The notes under the pieces were generated by a model, which saw only the letters and a list, made by a program, of their open reading frames with translations, was not told the DNA's origin and made no database searches. This document shows positions 29,319 to 39,600 of a stretch of DNA of 64,000 bases, one piece after another (the stretch's first letter is position 1; each line of letters opens with the position of its first letter). This DNA is from Jiella soli (lineage in GTDB: Bacteria > Pseudomonadota > Alphaproteobacteria > Rhizobiales > Rhizobiaceae), in contig NZ_JAJAVB010000002.1 in assembly GCF_020615385.1 (NCBI RefSeq), positions 124,001 through 188,000 of the forward strand, written 5' to 3'. Position numbers and translations under genes: made by a program.

Positions 29319-30269
29319 ATGAACGTTCGTAGCCTGACGATGCGCATGGTGCTGACAGCCGTTGTGGCGGGCTCGCTTGCCTTTGGCGCGGGCGTGTCTG
29401 CGGGTCCCGCCCGTGCCGCCTCCGAAATCGCGGTTGTCGTGAACAAGCAGCCGATCACGTCCTACCAGATCCGCCAGCGCGCGGCGTTTCTGCGGCTTCG
29501 CCACGAGGGTGGAAACGTCACCCAGAAGGCGACCGACGAACTGATCGACGAGGCGCTGAAGAAGCAGCAGATCCGCGCGCGCGGCATCAACATTCCGGAC
29601 TCTGCGGTCGATGCGGCCTATGCCAACTTCGCCAAGCAGAACCGCCTGACCCTCGACCAACTCGGCCAGGTGCTCAGCCAGGCCGGCTTCTCTCCCTCCT
29701 CCTTCAAGGACTATATCCGCGTCCAGATGGGGTGGGGCCAGGCCGTCCAGGCGCATATCCGCAATAAGGACAAGCTGAGCGAGCAGGATGTCGTCCAGCG
29801 CATGCTGGCACAGGGCGGCAAGAAGCCGTCGACGACCGAGTACACCCTCCAGCAGGTGATCTTCGTCGTGCCCGAAAAGGAGCGCAGCAGCGGGTTCATG
29901 GATCGCCGCAAGCGCGAGGCGAACGCCATGCGGACCCGCTTCAAGTCCTGCGCCTCGACCTACGACATCGCGAAGGGGCTGACCGACGTGACCGTCCGCG
30001 ACCTCGGCCGGGTCGCCCAGCCGGAACTGCCGCCGCGCTGGAAGGACGACATCATGAAGACGGAAGACGGGCGGACCACTCCGGCGCAGGTGACCGAGCG
30101 CGGGGTCGAGTTCATTGCCGTTTGCGACAGCCGCAACGTGTCGGACGACGTCGCCGCGGCGATGGTCTTCCAGTCGCGCGACCTCAAGGAACTCGGCGAG
30201 AAGGGCAATGGCCCAGACGAGGCCTGGCTGAAGGAACTGCGCAAGAAGGCCCAGATCGTCCGAAAGTGA
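29319..30269 (+). CDS. surA: SurA-like periplasmic chaperone / peptidyl-prolyl isomerase
   Basis: Periplasmic chaperone for outer-membrane proteins, fitting its place directly after lptD. 316 residues from ATG 29319, with a signal peptide (cleavage expected after AGPARA, about residue 33). The SurA N-terminal domain ([20 protein letters not shown] to about residue 165) is clear. After it there is only one parvulin-like segment ([12 protein letters not shown] onwards), apparently degenerate, against two in E. coli SurA (428 residues). This compact form is common in alphaproteobacteria. Its stop codon overlaps the pdxA start by one base. Confidence 0.85.
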   Translation: MNVRSLTMRMVLTAVVAGSLAFGAGVSAGPARAASEIAVVVNKQPITSYQIRQRAAFLRLRHEGGNVTQKATDELIDEALKKQQIRARGINIPDSAVDAAYANFAKQNRLTLDQLGQVLSQAGFSPSSFKDYIRVQMGWGQAVQAHIRNKDKLSEQDVVQRMLAQGGKKPSTTEYTLQQVIFVVPEKERSSGFMDRRKREANAMRTRFKSCASTYDIAKGLTDVTVRDLGRVAQPELPPRWKDDIMKTEDGRTTPAQVTERGVEFIAVCDSRNVSDDVAAAMVFQSRDLKELGEKGNGPDEAWLKELRKKAQIVRK

Positions 30270-31327
30270 TGTCCAGGACACCGGACCGCGATCTCGAGCC
30301 GATCCGCCCGCTCGCCGTCACGCTCGGCGAACCTTCCGGCGTCGGCCCCGACATCGTTCTCGATATCCATGCCCGCAATGGCGGCTCGCTGCCGCCGCTC
30401 TTCGTCATCGCCGATCCTGACATGCTGTCGGAGCGCGCAAGGCGGCTCGGGCTGGCGCCGGAGATCCGCGTCATCGGCTCGCCTGGCGAGGCCGGGACCG
30501 GCGCGGGCGGGCTTGCCGTCCTTCCGCTCGTCAACCGCCATTGCGAGACGCCCCGCAAGATCGATTTGGCCAACGGCGCCGGCACGGTGGAAGCGATCGA
30601 CCGGGCGACGGCGCTTGCGCTTGCCGGTGAAGCCAGCGCCATCGTCACCGGGCCGATCGACAAGAAGGCCCTCTACGACATCGGCTTCAAACACCCCGGC
30701 CATACCGAATATCTCGCCGATCTCTGCGCGACGGGTTCGGGCCGGCCGATGACGCCTGTGATGCTGCTTACGGGCCCCGATCTCTCCTGCGTCCCCGTCA
30801 CCATCCACATCCCGTTAGCCGATGTTCCCGTGCGGCTGACGGAAGAGCTGATCGTGACGACCTGCCGGATCGTCGCCTCCGACTATCGCCAGAGGCTGGG
30901 CGTGTCGGCTCCGCGCCTCGCGGTCTCCGGCCTCAACCCCCATGCCGGCGAAAAAGGCGCGATCGGCCAGGAGGACGAGGCGATCATCCGGCCGGCGATC
31001 GAACGGCTCTGCGGCGAGGGCATCGACGCGGTCGGGCCGCTCCCGGCGGACACGATGTTCCACAAGGAGGCGCGGGCCCGCTACGACGTCGCCATCTGCA
31101 TGTATCACGACCAGGCCCTGATCCCGGCGAAGACGCTCGCCTTCGACCAGACGGTCAACGTGACGCTCGGTCTGCCGATCATCCGCACCTCGCCCGATCA
31201 CGGCACGGCGGCCGACATCGCGGGAACCGGCAAGGCGCGCCCCGACAGCTTCCTCGCCGCGATCCGGCTCGCGGCGAAGATGGCGGCCGTTTCCAACGCG
31301 CCTTCCGCGGCGGCGCCGACGGCGTGA
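30269..31327 (+). CDS. pdxA: 4-hydroxythreonine-4-phosphate dehydrogenase
   Basis: NAD-dependent step of the DXP-dependent pyridoxal phosphate pathway. 352 residues from ATG 30269, the one-base overlap (TGATG) with surA. Family motifs: [17 protein letters not shown] near the start, [21 protein letters not shown] (metal and substrate His), [11 protein letters not shown] and [16 protein letters not shown]. The metal ligands (three His) are all present. Linkage surA-pdxA-rsmA is one of the oldest conserved clusters in Proteobacteria and supports the call. Confidence 0.95.
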   Translation: MSRTPDRDLEPIRPLAVTLGEPSGVGPDIVLDIHARNGGSLPPLFVIADPDMLSERARRLGLAPEIRVIGSPGEAGTGAGGLAVLPLVNRHCETPRKIDLANGAGTVEAIDRATALALAGEASAIVTGPIDKKALYDIGFKHPGHTEYLADLCATGSGRPMTPVMLLTGPDLSCVPVTIHIPLADVPVRLTEELIVTTCRIVASDYRQRLGVSAPRLAVSGLNPHAGEKGAIGQEDEAIIRPAIERLCGEGIDAVGPLPADTMFHKEARARYDVAICMYHDQALIPAKTLAFDQTVNVTLGLPIIRTSPDHGTAADIAGTGKARPDSFLAAIRLAAKMAAVSNAPSAAAPTA

Positions 31328-32151
31328 GCGCGATCGACGACCTGCCGCCGCTGCGCGATGTGATCGCGGCGCATGACCTGTCGCCGAAGAAGAGCCTCGG
31401 CCAGAACTTCCTCCTCGACCTCAACCTCACCGCCCGCATCGCCCGCCAGGCGCTGCCGCTCGCCGAAGCGACCGTGGTCGAGGTCGGGCCGGGCCCCGGG
31501 GGTCTGACGCGCGCGCTGCTTTCCGAAGGCGCCGGCCGGGTGATTGCGATCGAGAAGGATCCGCGCTGCACGGCCGCGCTCGAAGAGATTGCCGCCCACT
31601 ATCCCGGACGACTGTCGATCGTTGCGGCCGACGCACTCGCCGTCGACCTTGCCGCGCTCACGCCGGACCGTCCGCTGAAGATCGTCGCCAACCTGCCCTA
31701 CAATGTCGGCACGCAGCTGCTCGTGAACTGGATAACCCCGCCGAACTGGCCGCCGGTCTGGGAGAGCCTGACCCTGATGTTCCAGCGCGAGGTGGCCGAG
31801 CGGATCGTCGCCGCGCCGGGCACGCCCCATTACGGCCGGCTCGGCGTCCTCGCAGGCTGGCGCACGCAGGCCCGCATCCTCTTCGACGTCTCGCGCGAAG
31901 CGTTCACGCCGCCGCCGAAGGTTACCTCCTCGATCATCCAGCTCATGCCACGGAAAGACCCGCTGCCGGCGGCGCTGGGCGCGCTGGAACGCGTCACCGC
32001 GGCCGCCTTCGGACAGCGCCGCAAGATGCTGCGCCAGAGCCTGAAGGGGCTTGGCGGCGAGGCACTGCTCGAACGCTCCGGCATCGAGCCGACGCGACGC
32101 GCCGAGACGCTGAGCGTGGAAGAATTCGTCGAACTCGCCAACAGGCTCTGA
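31324..32151 (+). CDS. rsmA: 16S rRNA (adenine1518-N6/adenine1519-N6)-dimethyltransferase
   Basis: RsmA (KsgA) dimethylates two adjacent adenines in the helix-45 loop of 16S rRNA during late 30S assembly. 275 residues. The GTG start at 31324 overlaps the pdxA stop (GTGA). Motifs: [15 protein letters not shown]-binding [15 protein letters not shown], and catalytic [11 protein letters not shown]. The C-terminal helical domain (about residues 190-275) is complete. Last gene of the lptF-to-rsmA operon; no clear hairpin terminator is seen in the 35 bp before the convergent gmk gene. Confidence 0.95.
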   Translation: MSAIDDLPPLRDVIAAHDLSPKKSLGQNFLLDLNLTARIARQALPLAEATVVEVGPGPGGLTRALLSEGAGRVIAIEKDPRCTAALEEIAAHYPGRLSIVAADALAVDLAALTPDRPLKIVANLPYNVGTQLLVNWITPPNWPPVWESLTLMFQREVAERIVAAPGTPHYGRLGVLAGWRTQARILFDVSREAFTPPPKVTSSIIQLMPRKDPLPAALGALERVTAAAFGQRRKMLRQSLKGLGGEALLERSGIEPTRRAETLSVEEFVELANRL

Positions 32152-32186
32152 GGACGCCGGCGCCCGAGCCGGCCCAGGAGCAGCCC

Positions 32187-32852
32187 TCAGGCCACCTCTT
32201 CGCCCAGCAGCTGTTCGGTAAAGTCGAAGAGGCCGGGCTGCCGGTCACGGCGCAGACGCTCGGCCGTGATGATCGCCTGGACGGCGGAATAGGCGTGGTT
32301 GAGGTCGTCATTGACGACGACATAGTCATAGTCGCGCCAGCGCTCGATCTCGACCTTCGCGTTCTTCAGACGCACCGCGATCGTTTCGCCGGAATCCTCG
32401 GCCCGGCGCAAGAGACGCGTCTTCAATTCCGCCATGGATGGCGGCAGGATGAAGATCGAGACGATGTCGGCCTTCGCCTGCTTCTGAAGCTGCAGCGCGC
32501 CCTGATAGTCGATGTCGAAGAGCATGTCGCGACCGTCGCGCATCGCCTTTTCGGCGGCCGCGCGGGGCGTGCCGTAGAAATTGCCGTGGACCTCAGCCCA
32601 TTCAAGAAGCGCGCCGGCCGAGCGCAGATGCTCGAACTCGCTGCGATCGATGAAGCGGTAGTGGACGCCGTCGATCTCGCTGGCGCGGCGCTTGCGCGTC
32701 GTCACGCTGACCGACAGGGAGAAGCGCGGATCGGATTCCAGAAGCGTGCGGGCGATCGTCGACTTGCCGGCACCGGATGGCGACGACAGGACAAGCATGA
32801 TGCCGCGGCGGGCGATGGCGTAGTTCTGGCCGGAGGCGGAGACCGAAGTCAT
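32187..32852 (-). CDS. gmk: guanylate kinase
   Basis: Phosphorylates GMP to GDP. 221 residues. Walker A is [10 protein letters not shown] near residue 25, followed by [19 protein letters not shown], which carries the GMP-binding residues, and [14 protein letters not shown]. The 15-residue leader before the P-loop is slightly longer than in E. coli. The start overlaps the yicC stop (ATGA), so the pair is translationally coupled, as in many bacteria. Confidence 0.95.
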   Translation of the reverse strand: MTSVSASGQNYAIARRGIMLVLSSPSGAGKSTIARTLLESDPRFSLSVSVTTRKRRASEIDGVHYRFIDRSEFEHLRSAGALLEWAEVHGNFYGTPRAAAEKAMRDGRDMLFDIDYQGALQLQKQAKADIVSIFILPPSMAELKTRLLRRAEDSGETIAVRLKNAKVEIERWRDYDYVVVNDDLNHAYSAVQAIITAERLRRDRQPGLFDFTEQLLGEEVA

Positions 32853-33736
32853 TCGAGATTTTGCACCTGTTCACGGAACTGGTCGACGACGACCTTCAGT
32901 TCGAGCCCGATCGCGGTCAGCGATGCAGCATTGGACTTGGAGCAGATCGTATTCGATTCGCGATGGAATTCCTGCGACAAAAACTCCAGCCTGCGCCCGA
33001 TCGGTCCGCCCTCGCGAAGAAGGCTCGTCGCGGCCTCGACATGGGCACGCAGCCGGTCGAGTTCCTCGCGGATGTCGGCGCGGGTCGCGAGCAGCGCCGC
33101 CTCCTGATGGAGCCGCCCCTCGTCCAGCCGGTCGTCGGCTCCAATAAGTGCCGCGACCTGATCCCTCAGCCGCGTGCGGATTGTTTCGGTCGAGCGTGCC
33201 GGATCGCGCTCGGCGCGATCGACAAGGCCGGAAATCTCGCGCAGCCGGGCCGCCAGGATTTCTGCCAGCGCCTGCCCCTCGGTCCGGCGGGCCTCGGCAA
33301 GCCTCTCGATCGCCTCGCGAAAGCCAGCCAGCACGGCAGCGCTCCGCGCCGCCAGCATCTCGGGATCGTCGGTATCCTCGCCGGTCTCGATGATGCCCTT
33401 GATGGCGAGGATTCCATCGGCTGCCGGCGGTCCGGCATGGCCGTCCGCGACGAGCTGGTTCGACAGGGCCAGGACCTTCTGCAGCATGTTCTCGTTGACC
33501 ACGAGCGACGACACGCGGTCGGCCCGGCGGAACTGCAGGCTCGCCTGGATGTTGCCGCGGCCGAGCGCGCCTGCCGCAAGCCGTCGCAGATCCGGCTCCA
33601 GCGCCTCAAGCCCCTGCGGCAGGCGCAGACGGAGGTCGAGCCCCTTGCCGTTGACCGAGCGCAGCTCCCAGAGGAAGCCGCCCTCTTGCGAGCTGCCTTC
33701 GTGTCTGGCGAAGCCGGTCATGCTCTGGACGGCCAT
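32849..33736 (-). CDS. yicC: YicC/YloC family endoribonuclease
   Basis: A 295-residue protein beginning [14 protein letters not shown], the hallmark of the family; the strong GGAAGGAG seven or so bases upstream fixes this start over longer frames. A second marker is at the C-terminus ([18 protein letters not shown], then [20 protein letters not shown]). E. coli YicC is now known as an endoribonuclease acting on small RNAs; whether this protein shares those targets is unknown. It is coupled to gmk by a four-base overlap and is preceded by mltG. Confidence 0.93.
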   Translation of the reverse strand: MAVQSMTGFARHEGSSQEGGFLWELRSVNGKGLDLRLRLPQGLEALEPDLRRLAAGALGRGNIQASLQFRRADRVSSLVVNENMLQKVLALSNQLVADGHAGPPAADGILAIKGIIETGEDTDDPEMLAARSAAVLAGFREAIERLAEARRTEGQALAEILAARLREISGLVDRAERDPARSTETIRTRLRDQVAALIGADDRLDEGRLHQEAALLATRADIREELDRLRAHVEAATSLLREGGPIGRRLEFLSQEFHRESNTICSKSNAASLTAIGLELKVVVDQFREQVQNLE

Positions 33737-33866
33737 CGGCACTCCTTCCGGTGGGATTCGTCGGGTCTCGGCGCGCAACGCCCGGGTGTCGGAAGAGGAA
33801 AGCTTGCAGCCACCGCCCGCATTCCGACGGACGGGAGGCGGGAGGGGGGCACCGTCCTCCCGCATC

Positions 33867-34994
33867 CTATTCCGCGGCGTTCGCTTCGGCCCGCTGCTGT
33901 TTCTGCAATTCCCGATATTTGCGGACATTGCGGTTGTGTTCGTCGAGGCTCGACGAAAAGACGTGGCCACCGGTGCCGTCGGCGACGAAATAGACGTCGT
34001 CGCTTTCGGAGGGATGCGCGACCGCCTGAAGCGCAGCCTTGCCGGGATTGGCGATCGGGCCGGGCGGCAGGCCCTTGATCTTGTAGGTGTTGTAGGGCGT
34101 GTCGGAATCGATGTCCGACTGCGTGACCGGCTGGTCGCTCGGCTTTCCCTTGCCGCCATAGACCCCGTAGAGGAAGGTCGGGTCCGACTGAAGCCGCATA
34201 CCCTTCTTCAGCCGGTTGACGAACACCGAGGCGACATGCGGGCGCTCTTCGGCAACGCCGGTCTCCCTCTCGACGATCGAGGCGAGGGTGATGAACTGGC
34301 CGATATCCTTGACCGGCAGGTCGGGATCGCGCCCCTCCCAGATCTCGGCGACAAGCTTCTCCTGCGCGGTCCGCATGCGCTTGACGATCTCCTTGCGGGT
34401 TTCGCCGCGCTGGAAGAGATAGGTGTCCGGCCGCAGCGAGCCCTCGGGCACGGGATCAGGCATGGCTCCGGTGAGAGCATCTTCCGCGGCGATCCGCTCA
34501 TAGGCTTTCTCGACGGTCCAGCCCTCGGGGATCGTCACCGAATGCATGATCGATTCGCCGCTCTTCAGCTTCTCCATCACGCCGCGCATCGAAACGCCCG
34601 GAGCAAAAGCGTATTCGCCGGCCTTCAGCGCGCTGCCTGCCCCCTCGATGCGGACCGCATATTCGAAGACCGAGGCGTTGGAGATGACGCCCTGGCGCTC
34701 CAGCCCGTCGGCAATGGCCGACACGCCGGTGTTGCGCGGAACGACGTAAGTCGCCTCCGTCTTGAGCGGTCCCGGCCGCTCGAACTCGTTCGCTCCCCAG
34801 TAGAGCACAGCTCCCGCGACGAGCATCACGAACAGCGCCCCGGAGAGACACAGGTTCAAGAAGACGACGAGCTGGTTCTTGGCGTGGCGCGAGCGCCGCG
34901 GCGGCTTGGGCGCAGGCGACGGCTTGAAGTCGCGGCCCCGCCGGTTGCGCGTCTGGCGTGCTCCGCCACCTTCATCACCCATGTTGTCGCTCAC
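33867..34994 (-). CDS. mltG: endolytic murein transglycosylase MltG
   Basis: Cleaves nascent glycan strands in the periplasm and so sets their length. 375 residues: a basic cytoplasmic N-terminus (about 1-40), one transmembrane helix (about 42-66), a LysM-like region, and the YceG catalytic domain. The catalytic Glu is expected in TLASIVERETGVAEERP, followed by FVNRLKKGMRLQSDPT. The start codon is GTG 34994 with GAGGGG eight bases upstream; an in-frame ATG follows four codons later. It lies between the fatty-acid cluster and yicC-gmk, all on the minus strand. Confidence 0.94.
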   Translation of the reverse strand: MSDNMGDEGGGARQTRNRRGRDFKPSPAPKPPRRSRHAKNQLVVFLNLCLSGALFVMLVAGAVLYWGANEFERPGPLKTEATYVVPRNTGVSAIADGLERQGVISNASVFEYAVRIEGAGSALKAGEYAFAPGVSMRGVMEKLKSGESIMHSVTIPEGWTVEKAYERIAAEDALTGAMPDPVPEGSLRPDTYLFQRGETRKEIVKRMRTAQEKLVAEIWEGRDPDLPVKDIGQFITLASIVERETGVAEERPHVASVFVNRLKKGMRLQSDPTFLYGVYGGKGKPSDQPVTQSDIDSDTPYNTYKIKGLPPGPIANPGKAALQAVAHPSESDDVYFVADGTGGHVFSSSLDEHNRNVRKYRELQKQQRAEANAAE

Positions 34995-35168
34995 CGCTAT
35001 TCCCCTCGAACCCGCATTCTTCCGCGTTGAAGCACCATGGCAATGTGGCGAAAGGTCGGATAGCGCGCCACCAATCGCCGGATGATCCCCTCCGGCGCAC
35101 GACCCGGCGCCCGAGGCGAGGAATCGCGCGGCCCGGCTCTGGCTCGGCCTCTCTTGCTCGGCCTCTGC

Positions 35169-35819
35169 CTATGCCGGCAGGGAAAGGCCTTCCCGTTCCA
35201 AGACGGCGCGGACGGCCGGCAGTTCGGTCAGGCGGCGGGCAAGCGCCGTCCATGCCGGGAAATCGCCGGGCATGTCGTAGCCGAGCACGCTCCCGCGTCC
35301 CCAGTTCCAGAAGACCAGAAGATAGAAATCGGCGACCGAGAGCGCCGCGCCCGCCGCATGCAGATCGCCGGCGCCGGCGAGTTTCGCCTCGGCCATTTCC
35401 CAGAGCGCGCGGGCAGCCGCCTTGCCGGTCTCCACCACGTCCCGCCTCGCCTCCTCGCCGCTCGCATAGCGTTCCGGGCGACGGATATGGGCATAGGCGG
35501 GATGCAGGCCCGAGGACAGGAAGGCGAGCCATTCGGCGCAGCGCGCCTCGGCCAGCGGCTCGCTCGGCCAGAGTTCGCGCTCCGGAGCAAGCCGCGTGAT
35601 GTAGCGCAGGATCGCCGGGTTCTCGGTGATCACGGCATCGCCGTCGCAAAGGACCGGCACCCGCCCCTTCGGATTGAGCTTCAGATAGTCTTCGGAGCGC
35701 TGCTCGCCGGCGGCAAAGTCAACTCGGACCAGCTCGTAGTCGAGGCCGGCCTGTTCGAGTACCAGATGCGGCGCGAGCGAACAGGCGCCCGGCGAGTAGT
35801 AGAGCCTCAGCTTCGGCAT
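35169..35819 (-). CDS. glutathione S-transferase (beta-class-like)
   Basis: A 216-residue GST from ATG 35819, where the thioredoxin-fold N-terminus begins (MPKLRLYYSPGACSLAPH). The Cys at position 13 matches the active-site Cys of beta-class bacterial enzymes. The glutathione-binding segments RVPVLCDGDAVITENPAIL and the all-helical C-terminal domain (about 90-216) are complete. The physiological substrate is unknown. It stands alone between mltG and fabF. Confidence 0.9.
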   Translation of the reverse strand: MPKLRLYYSPGACSLAPHLVLEQAGLDYELVRVDFAAGEQRSEDYLKLNPKGRVPVLCDGDAVITENPAILRYITRLAPERELWPSEPLAEARCAEWLAFLSSGLHPAYAHIRRPERYASGEEARRDVVETGKAAARALWEMAEAKLAGAGDLHAAGAALSVADFYLLVFWNWGRGSVLGYDMPGDFPAWTALARRLTELPAVRAVLEREGLSLPA

Positions 35820-35927
35820 CCGGTCATCCCCCGATGTGCACGTCGCGCCGATCGCGACGGCGAAGTGCCGCACCCCGGCCATGCGCACCCCGGCCGCCTG
35901 CAGCCGCGGACGCCATCGGCCGGGTCC

Positions 35928-37193
35928 TCAGTCGACCACCCGCCTGAGGACCAGCGACGCGTTGGTGCCGCCGAAGCCGAAGGAGTTCGACAGAGCGACA
36001 TCGATCCGCTTTTCGCGCTTCACATGCGGCACGAGGTCGATCTTGGTCTCGACGGAGGGATTGTCGAGGTTGAGCGTCGGCGGCGCGACATTGTCGCGGA
36101 TCGCCAGGGCCGAGAAGATAGCCTCCACCGATCCGGCCGCGCCGAGAAGATGACCTGTCGCGGACTTGGTCGACGACATGGAGATTCCCTCCGCGGCCTC
36201 GCCGAGAAGACGCTCGATCGCCCGAAGCTCGATCTCGTCCCCGAGCGGGGTCGAGGTCCCGTGAGCGTTGACATAGTCGATGTCGGAGGCCGAAATCCCG
36301 GCCCGCTTCATCGCCGCAGCCATGCAGCGATAGGCGCCGTCGCCATCCTCGGCCGGAGCCGTGATGTGATAGGCGTCGCCGGACAGGCCATAGCCGATCA
36401 CCTCGGCGTAGATCCGGGCACCGCGCGCCCTGGCGTGCTCGTATTCCTCGAGCACGACGATGCCGGCACCCTCGCCCATGACGAACCCGTCCCGGTCGCG
36501 GTCATAGGGCCGCGAGCCGCGCTTGGCGTCGTCATTGAAATGCGTCGACAGCGCCTTGCAGGCCGCAAATCCTGCCAGCGACAGCCGGCAGACAGGCGAT
36601 TCCGCCCCGCCCGCAACCATCACTTCGGCGTCGCCGAGCGCGATCAGGCGCGAAGCGTCGCCGATCGCATGCGCGCCGGTCGAACAAGCCGTCACGACCG
36701 AATGGTTCGGTCCCTTCAACCCGTTGCGGATCGACACATGGCCGGATGCGAGGTTGATCAGGCTGCCGGGAATGAAGAACGGGCTGACGCGACGCGGCCC
36801 CTTCTCCGCCAGGATCAGCGCAGTCTTTTCGATGCCCTGCAGGCCGCCGATCCCCGAACCGATCAGGACGCCGGTCGAGATCTGGTCCTCGCGGCTCTCG
36901 GGATGCCAGTTGGCATCGTCAAGCGCCTCGGAGGCCGCAGCGACGGCGTAGACGATGAAATCGTCCACCTTTCGCTGCTCCTTCGGCTCCATCCACTGGT
37001 CGGGATTGAAGGTGCCGTCTTGCCCGTCGCCGCGTGGGATCTGGCAGGCGATCTGGCAGGCCAGGTCCGAGACCTCGAAGCTCTCGACCCGATTGGCCCC
37101 GCTCTCGCCGTTCAGAATGCGTTTCCAGGTCACACCGGCGCCTGCGCCGAGTGGCGTGACCATTCCGATGCCGGTGATGACTACTCGTCTCAT
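35928..37193 (-). CDS. fabF: 3-oxoacyl-ACP synthase II
   Basis: Condensing enzyme of fatty-acid elongation. 421 residues with the thiolase fold and catalytic triad: Cys in VTACSTGAHAIGDAS (about residue 168), His in VNAHGTSTPLGDEIE (about 308), and His in KSATGHLLGAAGSVEAI (about 344). Starts MRRVVITGIGMVTPLG. It follows acpP by 41 bases and shares the transcript with fabG and acpP. No second condensing enzyme gene is in the window. Confidence 0.96.
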   Translation of the reverse strand: MRRVVITGIGMVTPLGAGAGVTWKRILNGESGANRVESFEVSDLACQIACQIPRGDGQDGTFNPDQWMEPKEQRKVDDFIVYAVAAASEALDDANWHPESREDQISTGVLIGSGIGGLQGIEKTALILAEKGPRRVSPFFIPGSLINLASGHVSIRNGLKGPNHSVVTACSTGAHAIGDASRLIALGDAEVMVAGGAESPVCRLSLAGFAACKALSTHFNDDAKRGSRPYDRDRDGFVMGEGAGIVVLEEYEHARARGARIYAEVIGYGLSGDAYHITAPAEDGDGAYRCMAAAMKRAGISASDIDYVNAHGTSTPLGDEIELRAIERLLGEAAEGISMSSTKSATGHLLGAAGSVEAIFSALAIRDNVAPPTLNLDNPSVETKIDLVPHVKREKRIDVALSNSFGFGGTNASLVLRRVVD

Positions 37194-37234
37194 CAGTCAC
37201 TCTATCGCCGGGTGGCAACCGCCACCCTGACGCG

Positions 37235-37471
37235 TCAGGCCTGGTTCTTTTCGATGAACTTCACGGCGTCGCCGACCGTCAGGATCGTCTCGGCCGCGTC
37301 GTCCGGGATCTCGACGCCGAACTCTTCTTCGAACGCCATGACGAGTTCGACGGTATCGAGGCTGTCGGCACCAAGATCATCGATGAAGCTGGCGTTCTCG
37401 GTGACCTTCTCCTGCTCGACGCCCAGATGCTCGACGACGATCTTCTTCACTCGCTCGGCGGTATCGCTCAT
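37235..37471 (-). CDS. acpP: acyl carrier protein
   Basis: A 78-residue acidic carrier protein. The phosphopantetheine attachment Ser is in [15 protein letters not shown] (near residue 38). Start ATG 37471 has AGAGGA seven bases upstream; longer frames upstream are implausible. It lies between fabG and fabF in the standard order. Confidence 0.97.
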   Translation of the reverse strand: MSDTAERVKKIVVEHLGVEQEKVTENASFIDDLGADSLDTVELVMAFEEEFGVEIPDDAAETILTVGDAVKFIEKNQA

Positions 37472-37642
37472 TGTAAGTCCTCTACTGAGATGGCTTTCGC
37501 CGCTTTCGTTAGACGTGAGGCGGCTGTTTATCAAGCGGCGCGGTCTTTGCGGTCGCGGCCGCGCACTTCGAACTGGGAAACAATTCGCCGGCGCGCTTAT
37601 CATGCTCGCCGGCCGGGGCCAAGCAAAAGCAGCCGGCCGTCG

Positions 37643-38380
37643 TCAGATCATCGCCATACCGCCGTTGACGTGAATGGTCTGGCCGGTGACATAAGCCGCC
37701 TCCTGCGAGGCCAGGAACACCGCCGCAGCGGCGATCTCGGCCGCCTCCCCCATGCGCTTCATGGGAATCGCCCCCATGATCGCATCCTTCTGTTTGTCGT
37801 TCAGCTTATCCGTCATGGCGCTGGAAATGAAGCCCGGCGCGATGCAGTTCACGGTAACACCGCGCGAGGCGATTTCCTGTGCCAGCGACTTGGAAAAGCC
37901 GATCATCCCCGCCTTGGCCGCGCAATAATTGGCCTGGCCGGGATTGCCGGTCACGCCGACGATCGAGGTAATGTTGATGATTCGGCCGTGGCGGCGCCGC
38001 ATCATCGGGTGCGTGAGGCCGCGGGTCAGGCGGAAGGCGGCCGTCAGGTCGACTTCGAGAACGGCATCCCAATCGTCGTCCGACATGCGCACGAACAGCC
38101 CGTCCTTGGTGATTCCGGCGTTGTTGACCAGGATGTCGACGCCTTCCATCTCCGCCTCGGCTCGCTCCGCGAGACCCTTCTGAGCGTCGCGGTCGGACAG
38201 GTCGGCCGGCAGGACGACCACGCGCTCGCCGAGCGAGGCCGCGATCTCCTCAAGCTTCTCACGCCGCGTGCCATGCAGGCCGACGACCGCCCCGCAGCCG
38301 TGGAACGCGCGGGCGATCGCCTCGCCGATGCCGCCGCTGGCGCCAGTCACGAGGGCTTTGCGCCCGGTCAGATCGAACAT
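37643..38380 (-). CDS. fabG: 3-oxoacyl-ACP reductase
   Basis: NADPH-dependent reductase of the short-chain dehydrogenase family. 245 residues from ATG 38380 (AAGGAAAAGGCG just upstream), beginning MFDLTGRKALVTGASGGIGE with the cofactor motif TGASGGIG. The catalytic Tyr and Lys are in NYCAAKAG, and Ser is in INITSIVGVTG. The upstream in-frame extension is Arg/Ala-rich and overlaps the end of fabD, so it is not used. It lies 88 bases after fabD. Confidence 0.96.
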   Translation of the reverse strand: MFDLTGRKALVTGASGGIGEAIARAFHGCGAVVGLHGTRREKLEEIAASLGERVVVLPADLSDRDAQKGLAERAEAEMEGVDILVNNAGITKDGLFVRMSDDDWDAVLEVDLTAAFRLTRGLTHPMMRRRHGRIINITSIVGVTGNPGQANYCAAKAGMIGFSKSLAQEIASRGVTVNCIAPGFISSAMTDKLNDKQKDAIMGAIPMKRMGEAAEIAAAAVFLASQEAAYVTGQTIHVNGGMAMI

Positions 38381-38468
38381 CGCCTTTTCCTTTTCTTCTT
38401 TCGCGTCTCGAGGCTCTTCAGCCCGGCTGGCGGGAACGATCGCGTCGATCGCCGCCCGCGCCTGTCCG

Positions 38469-39404
38469 TCAGCCGGCGGCAAATCCGCGGACCGCCTCGT
38501 CTGTACCGACCGATACCGCCTCGAGCCGCTTGTCGATCCGGCGGGCAAGACCGCTGAGCACCTTGCCGCTGCCGATCTCGACGAGGCGGGTCACACCGTT
38601 CTCCGCCAGCCATTCCATGCTTTCGCGCCAGCGAACTCGACCGGTGACCTGACGCACCAGGCGCTCGCGAATCTCGTCCGGATCGCTGGTGGGGCTCGCC
38701 GTGACGTTGGAGACAAGCGGCACGACGGGCGCCGAAAGCCGCGCCTCACGAAGTGCCTCCGCCATCCGCTCGGCTGCCGGCTGCATCAGAGAGCAATGGA
38801 ACGGCGCCGAGACCGGCAGCGGGATCGCGCGCTTTGCACCGGCTTCGGGCGCCGAGGCCACGGCCCGCGCCACCGCTGCGGCCGAGCCGGAAATGACGAT
38901 CTGACCCCCGCCATTGTCGTTCGCCGGTTCGCAGACGCCGCCCTCCGCCGCCGCGCGTTCGCACAAGGCAGCCACAGCCTCGGCATCGAGACCGAGGATC
39001 GCTGCCATCGCGCCTTCGCCGGCCGGCACCGCCTCCTGCATGGCGCGGCCGCGCAGCCGCAGAAGCCGCGCCGCATCCGACACCGAGATCGTCCCGGCGG
39101 CTGCGAGCGCCGAATATTCCCCAAGCGAGTGTCCGGCCACGTAGGACGCGGCGGAAGCCCGGAAGCCTTGTGATTCCAACGCGCGCATCGCGGCGAGCGA
39201 CACGGCCATCAATGCGGGCTGAGCGTTCTGGGTCAGGGTCAGCCGATCCTCGGGCCCCTCGAAGATCAGCGACGACAGCCTTTCGCCCAGCGCATCGTCG
39301 ACCTCTTCGAAGACCGCACGGCTCTCTTGGAAGGCGTCGAACAGCGACCGCCCCATGCCGACGGCCTGACTGCCCTGTCCCGGAAACACCAGCGCGATGC
39401 TCAT
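38469..39404 (-). CDS. fabD: malonyl-CoA:ACP transacylase
   Basis: Loads malonyl groups onto ACP. 311 residues beginning MSIALVFPGQGSQAVGMG. The nucleophile Ser is in the GHSLGEYSAL motif (near residue 94), with the conserved Arg in a later helix and FHCSLMQPA carrying the catalytic His. First gene of the fabD-fabG-acpP-fabF cluster; a perfect TTGACA box stands about 70 bases upstream. Confidence 0.96.
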   Translation of the reverse strand: MSIALVFPGQGSQAVGMGRSLFDAFQESRAVFEEVDDALGERLSSLIFEGPEDRLTLTQNAQPALMAVSLAAMRALESQGFRASAASYVAGHSLGEYSALAAAGTISVSDAARLLRLRGRAMQEAVPAGEGAMAAILGLDAEAVAALCERAAAEGGVCEPANDNGGGQIVISGSAAAVARAVASAPEAGAKRAIPLPVSAPFHCSLMQPAAERMAEALREARLSAPVVPLVSNVTASPTSDPDEIRERLVRQVTGRVRWRESMEWLAENGVTRLVEIGSGKVLSGLARRIDKRLEAVSVGTDEAVRGFAAG

Positions 39405-39446
39405 TTTTCAGCCTGACTCCTCACAATGCCCCTGAAGTGTCGGAGC

Positions 39447-39475
39447 GGATTGGTTTGGCAAGACCCGCCTGTCAA
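39447..39475 (-). promoter_or_regulatory. possible fabD promoter
   Basis: On the minus strand TTGACA (39475-39470) is a perfect -35 box. The hexamer 17 bases downstream (CAATCC, 39452-39447) is a poor -10. The position, 43 bases before the fabD ATG, is right. The -10 may be read by another sigma factor or may need an activator. Confidence 0.35.
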
Positions 39476-39600
39476 GCCGGCTCGCCCAAGCCGCAACTGA
39501 AAAGCGAGTATTTCGGCAGCGACACAAATGCGAAAGAGAAAATTAAGTCGATCTAAACCGAAGCAACCCACTCTCGCTGGAGAGAGAGGCTCAATAAAAA

